Part shown: positions 59,520 to 64,000 of the stretch, piece by piece
Layout of the letters: each line of letters starts with the position of its first letter
Position numbering within the stretch: the stretch's first letter is position 1
Origin: UBA2965 sp036526135
GTDB taxonomy: Bacteria; Pseudomonadota; Gammaproteobacteria; Pseudomonadales; Azotimanducaceae
NCBI GenBank assembly: GCA_036526135.1
Contig: DATCZA010000018.1
Span: forward strand, 140,711-204,710
Reading direction: 5' to 3'
Length of the DNA: 64,000 bases
Position numbers and translations under genes: made by a program
The notes under the pieces: generated by a model
What the model saw: the letters and a program-made list of their open reading frames with translations, nothing else
What the model was told of the DNA's origin: nothing
Database searches by the model: none

Positions 59520-60554
59520 TCACATCCCCGCCTTGACGCCAACCGGAGCGCCGTCCACCACCTGATCCAGATACTCCGAAAGCCCGTAGCCGATCCGGCC
59601 GTCGCAGCGGTATTCCGTCATGCCCTCGGTGATGCGGGTCATGAGGTCCTCGCCATCGGGCGTGCGCCGCCGGTTGCGCAGCGGGATCAGCGACATGACC
59701 TTGCCCTCGACCTCGTATTCCCGCTCGTCGGTGCGCGCCCAGACCTTGAAGGTCTCCTGGCAGTCGTTGGCGTCGTAGACGGTCTCGATGCGGGCATCGC
59801 GGATCATCACGTACTCGTTGTCCCGCAGCACCATGCCCCCCGCCCGGGGCTCTGCGTCCGGCCGACAGGTGATGGAGACCATCATGGCGAAGTCCTCGCT
59901 GAACACCATGGGCAGCCAGCGGTACCAGTAGATGGCCTGCCAGAAGCGCGGCCCCCAGGAGTGGTCCCGCAGGCCCAGCCCGTCGATCTCGAAACGCTCG
60001 TCGCCCACCCGGATGAAGCCCGCGCCCCGGGTGTGCTGCTCGGTGTGGCCCCGGGCGAAGGATTCCTCGGCCTTCATCTCGATGGCGCTGCCGTCCTCGT
60101 TGACGGGCTCGCCGCCGAACATGGGCGAGATGCCGTGAAAGTCGAGCTCGATCTCGCTTTCCACCACGGGGTTGGTCTTGAAGGCGTTGGCCGGATCCGC
60201 CATCTGCTGCGGATCGGCCAGCACGCAAAGCTTGCCCTGGTAGCGGACGGTCAGGTGCTTGAAGGGCTCCACCACATTGAACGCCATCCCGCCGCCGTCC
60301 ATGGCCTCGTTGTCGTGCCGCTCCGGCCGCTTGAACATGAACCCGATGCGGCCATCGGGCAGGTAGACGCAGCAGGACATCTCGCCGCGGCCTTCGTTGG
60401 GCCGGTTGGCCAGCCGGAACCAGCCGCCGGTACGGCGCTCGCGGTCGAACACGTTGAAGTACATGCTCTCGTTGAAATTCTGCGCTTCCTCGACGGCGTG
60501 CAGGTACTCGTCCGCCGGCTCGAGGCGCATGCGGACGCCCGGTTGATCTGCCAT
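59520..60554 (-). CDS. Uncharacterised lipocalin-like protein, DUF7064/CrtC-like
   Basis: 344-residue soluble protein with no signal peptide or membrane helix. The notable motif is GLRDHSWGPR (194-203), preceded by GHTEQHTRGAGFIRVG and followed by an aromatic run (FWQAIYWYRWL). Such a D-x-S-W-G-x-R motif occurs in the double-lipocalin families around DUF7064/7065 and the CrtC/AttH hydratases, which act on hydrophobic substrates. The ATG at 60554 is used; the frame runs on upstream but only as antisense to glyS. Joined to the SDR, this looks like a two-gene unit acting on a lipid-like compound; the function is not known. Confidence 0.7.
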   Translation of the reverse strand: MADQPGVRMRLEPADEYLHAVEEAQNFNESMYFNVFDRERRTGGWFRLANRPNEGRGEMSCCVYLPDGRIGFMFKRPERHDNEAMDGGGMAFNVVEPFKHLTVRYQGKLCVLADPQQMADPANAFKTNPVVESEIELDFHGISPMFGGEPVNEDGSAIEMKAEESFARGHTEQHTRGAGFIRVGDERFEIDGLGLRDHSWGPRFWQAIYWYRWLPMVFSEDFAMMVSITCRPDAEPRAGGMVLRDNEYVMIRDARIETVYDANDCQETFKVWARTDEREYEVEGKVMSLIPLRNRRRTPDGEDLMTRITEGMTEYRCDGRIGYGLSEYLDQVVDGAPVGVKAGM

Positions 60555-60664
60555 CGTCACTTCCCCCTGTTCTGAAACTTCCCGCCCCGGCTCGGCGGCC
60601 GGGACGAGGTGCCAATCTAAAGGAGGGCGCCCCGCCGCGTCCACCGCGGGGCACGCCCGTCGCA

Positions 60665-60693
60665 GCGACGATCGGATGCGGATTCGGTATAGT
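60665..60693 (+). promoter_or_regulatory. Candidate promoter of glyS
   Basis: TATAGT (60688-60693) with a poor -35 (GCGACG, 60665-60670) at 17-bp spacing. Transcription from near 60700 leaves about 32 nt before GTG 60732, which argues against the upstream TTG 60702 as start. The gap 60555-60731 contains nothing else I can identify. Confidence 0.4.
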
Positions 60694-60731
60694 GCGCGGC
60701 CTTGAATCCACGTGCGACGCGAGGACCAAAC

Positions 60732-62093
60732 GTGCCGGCAAAATCCATGGAGGAGCTCGTCTCGCTGTGCAAGCGGCGCGGCTTCATCTTTCAGTCCAGC
60801 GACATTTACGGCGGCCTGCAGGGTCTTTACGACTACGGGCCGCTGGGCGTCGAGCTGAAGAACAACCTGAAGGCCGCCTGGTGGCGGGCCATGGTGTACG
60901 AGCGCGACGACGTGGAGGGGCTCGACGCGGCTATCCTGACCAACCCGCTGACCCTGCGCTATTCCGGCCACGAGGAGACCTTTACCGACCCGCTGGTGGA
61001 CTGCCGCAACTGCAAGACGCGCCACCGCGCCGATCACCTGGAGGGCGGCACCTGCCCCGCCTGCGGTTCCAGCGACCTCACGGACCCGCGGCCCTTCAAC
61101 CTGATGTTCAAGACCAGCGTCGGGCCCGTGGACGACGGCTCGAGCTTCGCCTACCTGCGCCCCGAGACCGCCCAGGCCATCTTTACGAACTTCAAGCACG
61201 TCCTGGACTCCACCTCCCGGCGCCTGCCCTTCGGCATCGCGCAGATGGGCAAGGCGTTCCGCAACGAGATCACACCCCGCAACTTCATCTTTCGCGTGCG
61301 GGAGTTCGAGCAGATGGAGCTCGAGTTCTTCGTCAAGCCGGGCACCGACGAGGAATGGCATCACAAGTGGGTGGAAGAACGTCTGGACTGGTGGGCGGCC
61401 CAGGGCGTGGAGCCCAACAGCCTGCAGCTCTACCACGTACCCGCCGACGAGCTCGCCCACTACTCAAAGGCAACCGTGGACGTGATGTACCGGTTTCCCC
61501 ACGGCCTGGAGGAACTCGAGGGTATCGCCAACCGCACGGATTTCGACCTCGGCTCCCACACCAAGGCCCAGGGCGACTTCGACATTCAGGCCCGGGTACC
61601 CCGGAACCGGGACTCCAACGCCAAGCTCGCCATCCAGGATCTGGAGACGAACAAGTGGGTGGTGCCCTACGTGATCGAGCCTTCGGCCGGGGTGGAGCGC
61701 GGCGTGCTGGCGGTCCTCAACGAAGCCTACCGGGTAGAGGAGCTGGACGACGGCAAGACGCGCACGGTGCTCGGCTTCAAGCCCCACCTGGCCCCCATCA
61801 AGGCCGCCGTGCTGCCGCTGAAGCGCAACCACGAAGGGATCGTGACGAAGGCCAAGGCCATCAAGCAGCAGCTGCAGGCGCTAGGCCTCGGCCGCATGCT
61901 CTACGAGGACACGGGCAACATCGGCAAGGGCTACCGGCGCCATGACGAGGTGGGCACGCCCATCTGCATCACCGTGGATTTCCAGACCATCGAGGAAGAC
62001 GACACGGTGACCGTCCGCGATCGGGACACCATGGAGCAGCAGCGCATCGCGGTGGCCGAGCTGCCCGCCTACGTGACCGACTACCTGCGCTGA
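60732..62093 (+). CDS. glyS: Glycyl-tRNA synthetase, alpha2 (eukaryote/archaeal-like) type
   Basis: Class II synthetase charging tRNA-Gly. GTG 60732 has GAGGA 6 nt upstream and gives 453 residues. The sequence matches the homodimeric GlyRS: RGFIFQSSDIYGGLQGLYDY (in parts) at the N-terminus, a CRNC...CPAC zinc insertion (about 88-110), motif 2 FRNEITPRNFIFRVREFEQ, motif 3 SAGVERGVLAVL, and a C-terminal anticodon-binding domain. Gammaproteobacteria usually have the unrelated alpha2beta2 GlyQ/GlyS enzyme, so this is probably an acquired or lineage-specific replacement. Confidence 0.95.
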   Translation: MPAKSMEELVSLCKRRGFIFQSSDIYGGLQGLYDYGPLGVELKNNLKAAWWRAMVYERDDVEGLDAAILTNPLTLRYSGHEETFTDPLVDCRNCKTRHRADHLEGGTCPACGSSDLTDPRPFNLMFKTSVGPVDDGSSFAYLRPETAQAIFTNFKHVLDSTSRRLPFGIAQMGKAFRNEITPRNFIFRVREFEQMELEFFVKPGTDEEWHHKWVEERLDWWAAQGVEPNSLQLYHVPADELAHYSKATVDVMYRFPHGLEELEGIANRTDFDLGSHTKAQGDFDIQARVPRNRDSNAKLAIQDLETNKWVVPYVIEPSAGVERGVLAVLNEAYRVEELDDGKTRTVLGFKPHLAPIKAAVLPLKRNHEGIVTKAKAIKQQLQALGLGRMLYEDTGNIGKGYRRHDEVGTPICITVDFQTIEEDDTVTVRDRDTMEQQRIAVAELPAYVTDYLR

Positions 62094-62189
62094 AGCCGTG
62101 CGCTGCGCCACAAAATCCTGGCAAACCGGGCCGAAATCCTCGACCGGAGGCGCTATCCTTAAGCATTTCCTCAGCAGGGCTCTAACAGC

Positions 62190-63257
62190 TTGAAGATTCT
62201 CGTCACAGGCGGCGCAGGCTTCATCGGCTCGGCGGTGGTGCGTCATCTCATCGGCGCCACGGACGCCGAGGTGGTGAATCTCGACAAGCTGACGTACGCG
62301 GGCAACCTGGAGTCGCTGGCGGACGCCGCGGACAGTGAGCGCTACGCGTTTGAGCAGGCCGATATCTGTGACGCGGCGGCGCTTGATCGCATCTTCGCCC
62401 AGCACCGGCCGGATGCCGTCATGCACTTAGCGGCGGAGTCTCACGTGGACAGATCCATCGACGGGCCCGGCGACTTCATCCGCACCAACCTGGTGGGCAC
62501 CTACGAGCTGCTTCAGGCCTCCCGGCGCTACCTGGACGCCGAGGCGCGCGCGGCAGACGACTTCCGTTTTCTTCACGTCTCCACCGACGAGGTCTTCGGC
62601 GACCTGGCGGACACGGGTGCCTTCTTCACGGAAACCACCTCTTACGCGCCGAGCTCCCCCTATGCCGCCACCAAGGCGGGCTCGGACCATTTAGCGCGCG
62701 CCTGGGGGCGAACCTTCGGCCTGCCCGTGCTGGTGAGCAACTGCTCCAACAACTACGGGCCCTACCAGTTTCCGGAGAAGCTCATTCCCCACATGATCCT
62801 GAACGCACTGGCAGGCAAGCCCCTGCCCGTCTACGGCGACGGCAGCCAGGTTCGGGACTGGCTCTACGTGGAAGATCACGCCCGGGCGCTGTGGACCGTG
62901 CTGAGCGAGGGCTCGGTGGGCGAGACCTACAACATCGGCGGCCACAACGAGCGCCGCAACCTCGACGTGGTCCACACGATCTGCCGCACATTAAAGGAAG
63001 CCGGCGAGGCGCCGGCGGGTGGGGGACGGTTCGAGGATCTCATCACCTTCGTCACGGATCGGCCGGGGCACGACACCCGCTACGCCATCGACGCCGGCAA
63101 GATCGACCGGGAGCTGGGCTGGGCACCGGCGGAAACCTTCGAGACGGGCCTGGCCAGCACCGTACGGTGGTATCTGGACAACCGCGGCTGGTGGGAACGC
63201 GTGCTCGACGGCAGCTACCGGCTCGAGCGCATCGGCGTCAAGGCGGGCGAGGCATGA
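62190..63257 (+). CDS. rfbB: dTDP-glucose 4,6-dehydratase
   Basis: Extended SDR converting dTDP-glucose to dTDP-4-keto-6-deoxyglucose for rhamnose or other deoxysugars of LPS or capsule. The 355-residue product starts at TTG with TGGAGFIGSAVV (6-17), has AESHVDRSIDGP, STDEVFGDL, the catalytic YAATK and SNCSNNYGPYQFPEKLIP. It overlaps rfbA by 4 nt, so a dTDP-sugar operon begins here. Confidence 0.97.
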   Translation: MKILVTGGAGFIGSAVVRHLIGATDAEVVNLDKLTYAGNLESLADAADSERYAFEQADICDAAALDRIFAQHRPDAVMHLAAESHVDRSIDGPGDFIRTNLVGTYELLQASRRYLDAEARAADDFRFLHVSTDEVFGDLADTGAFFTETTSYAPSSPYAATKAGSDHLARAWGRTFGLPVLVSNCSNNYGPYQFPEKLIPHMILNALAGKPLPVYGDGSQVRDWLYVEDHARALWTVLSEGSVGETYNIGGHNERRNLDVVHTICRTLKEAGEAPAGGGRFEDLITFVTDRPGHDTRYAIDAGKIDRELGWAPAETFETGLASTVRWYLDNRGWWERVLDGSYRLERIGVKAGEA

Positions 63258-64000
63258 ACCGGCGCGGCATCATTCTGGCCGGCGGCTCCGGCACGCGGTT
63301 GCACCCCATCACCCTGAGCGTGTGCAAGCAGCTGCTGCCCGTCTACGACAAGCCCATGATCTACTATCCGCTGTCCACGCTCATGCTGGCGGGCATCCGG
63401 GAAATCCTGATCATCTCGACCCCGGAGGACACGCCGCGTTTCGAGCAGATGCTGGGCGACGGCAGCCAGTGGGGCATCGAGCTGACCTACGCCGTCCAGC
63501 CAAGACCAGAGGGCCTGGCTCAAGCCTTCATCATCGGCGAGGACTTCGTGAAAGGGCGCCCGAGCACCCTCATTCTCGGCGACAACCTGTTCTTCGGCAG
63601 TGGTTTGAGCGGCCTGCTGCGTGAGTCGGCGGCGGTGGCCACCGGCAGCAGCGTGTTCGCCTATCGGGTCAGCAACCCGGAATCCTTCGGCGTGGTGGCG
63701 TTCGATGAGAACGGTATCGCCACCTCCATCGAGGAGAAGCCGGCGAAGCCCAAGAGCCGCTTCGCGGTCACCGGCCTGTACTTCTACGACGACCAGGTGG
63801 TGGACATCGCCAGGTCCATAAAGCCTTCTCCCCGAGGCGAGCTCGAGATCACCGACGTGAACAACGTCTACCTTCGCCAGGGCGCGCTCAACGTGCAAGT
63901 CATGGCGAGAGGGATGGCCTGGCTCGACACCGGGACCCACGACTCGCTGCTCGAGGCCGCCCACTTCATCCAGACCCTGGAGAAGCGCCAGGGCCTCAAG
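63254..64000 (+). CDS. rfbA: Glucose-1-phosphate thymidylyltransferase, truncated by window end
   Basis: Makes dTDP-glucose, the substrate of RfbB. The ATG at 63254 overlaps the rfbB stop, and the frame stays open to the edge (249 codons of about 290). The N-terminal nucleotidyl motif LAGGSGTRLHPIT, KQLLPVYDKPMIYYPL, ILGDNLFFG and GMAWLDTGTHDSLLEA are all present. The operon presumably continues with rfbC/rfbD or other sugar genes outside the window. Confidence 0.97.
   Translation, partial: MNRRGIILAGGSGTRLHPITLSVCKQLLPVYDKPMIYYPLSTLMLAGIREILIISTPEDTPRFEQMLGDGSQWGIELTYAVQPRPEGLAQAFIIGEDFVKGRPSTLILGDNLFFGSGLSGLLRESAAVATGSSVFAYRVSNPESFGVVAFDENGIATSIEEKPAKPKSRFAVTGLYFYDDQVVDIARSIKPSPRGELEITDVNNVYLRQGALNVQVMARGMAWLDTGTHDSLLEAAHFIQTLEKRQGLK

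Noticed and set aside
60555..61460. N-terminal extension of the lipocalin-like protein to 646 residues
   Set aside because: The extra 302 residues are antisense to glyS; homology and a sensible ATG start at 60554.

Overview
The window is GC-rich bacterial chromosome, most likely from a gammaproteobacterium. The evidence is the gene order: a nearly unbroken run from the DUF721 gene through lpxC, the division and cell-wall (dcw) cluster, rnpB, rsmI/lpoA, sspAB, petABC, rplM-rpsI, zapE, algW, his/murA, mla, lpt, rpoN-ptsN-rapZ-ptsO, pmbA/darP/tldD, yhdP-rng-maf-mreDCB and gatCAB. As I recall it, this is close to the Pseudomonas aeruginosa order. SspA/SspB, YhdP, LpoA, a meso-DAP-type MurE (DNPR motif) and the Lpt and Mla systems also point to an outer-membrane-bearing gammaproteobacterium. 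Genus cannot be fixed from the sequence.

Layout. 1-14.2 kb: end of a DUF721 gene, then on the minus strand lpxC and one tightly packed dcw operon (mraZ-rsmH-ftsL-ftsI-murE-mraY-murD-ftsW-murC-ftsQ-ftsA-ftsZ), led by a sigma70-type promoter and three MraZ boxes at exact 10-bp spacing. 14.3-17.7 kb: RNase P RNA, rsmI and divergent lpoA-yraN. 17.8-22.6 kb, minus strand: sspAB, the cytochrome bc1 operon petABC, and rplM-rpsI. 22.6-24.9 kb: zapE and divergent algW/degS. 24.9-31.5 kb, minus strand: mlaFEDCB-ibaG-murA-hisG-hisD. 31.6-40 kb, plus strand: yrbG-kdsC-lptCAB-rpoN-hpf-ptsN-rapZ-ptsO-mgtE. 40-51.8 kb: pmbA, darP, tldD, yhdP, rng, maf and mreDCB. 52-55.2 kb: gatCAB. 55.2-64 kb is a more accessory segment: a CBS protein, a DUF35/SCP-X-type thiolase pair, a YfcE-like phosphodiesterase, a DUF1499 protein, an SDR plus lipocalin-like (DUF7064-type) pair, an alpha2-type glycyl-tRNA synthetase, and the start of a dTDP-sugar operon (rfbB, rfbA truncated by the window end).

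Most of the window builds the envelope: peptidoglycan precursors and the septal machine (dcw, murA, mreBCD, lpoA), lipid A and LPS export (lpxC, kdsC, lptABC), phospholipid traffic (mla, yhdP), envelope stress (algW) and nitrogen-PTS control (rpoN, ptsN, rapZ, ptsO). The rest is core translation, respiration and RNA processing.

I found no defence system, CRISPR array, prophage, insertion sequence or tRNA, and no clearly undescribed multi-gene system. The most notable points are: an FtsI (PBP3) whose conserved SxN active-site motif reads SSQ; seamless absence of murF, murG, ddlB and kdsD from clusters that normally carry them; an mreC whose membrane anchor can only be translated from a non-canonical start (ATC or CTG); a 12-bp tandem repeat at the mreD/maf junction; head-to-head overlapping start codons of rsmI and lpoA; and a eukaryote/archaeal-type GlyRS.
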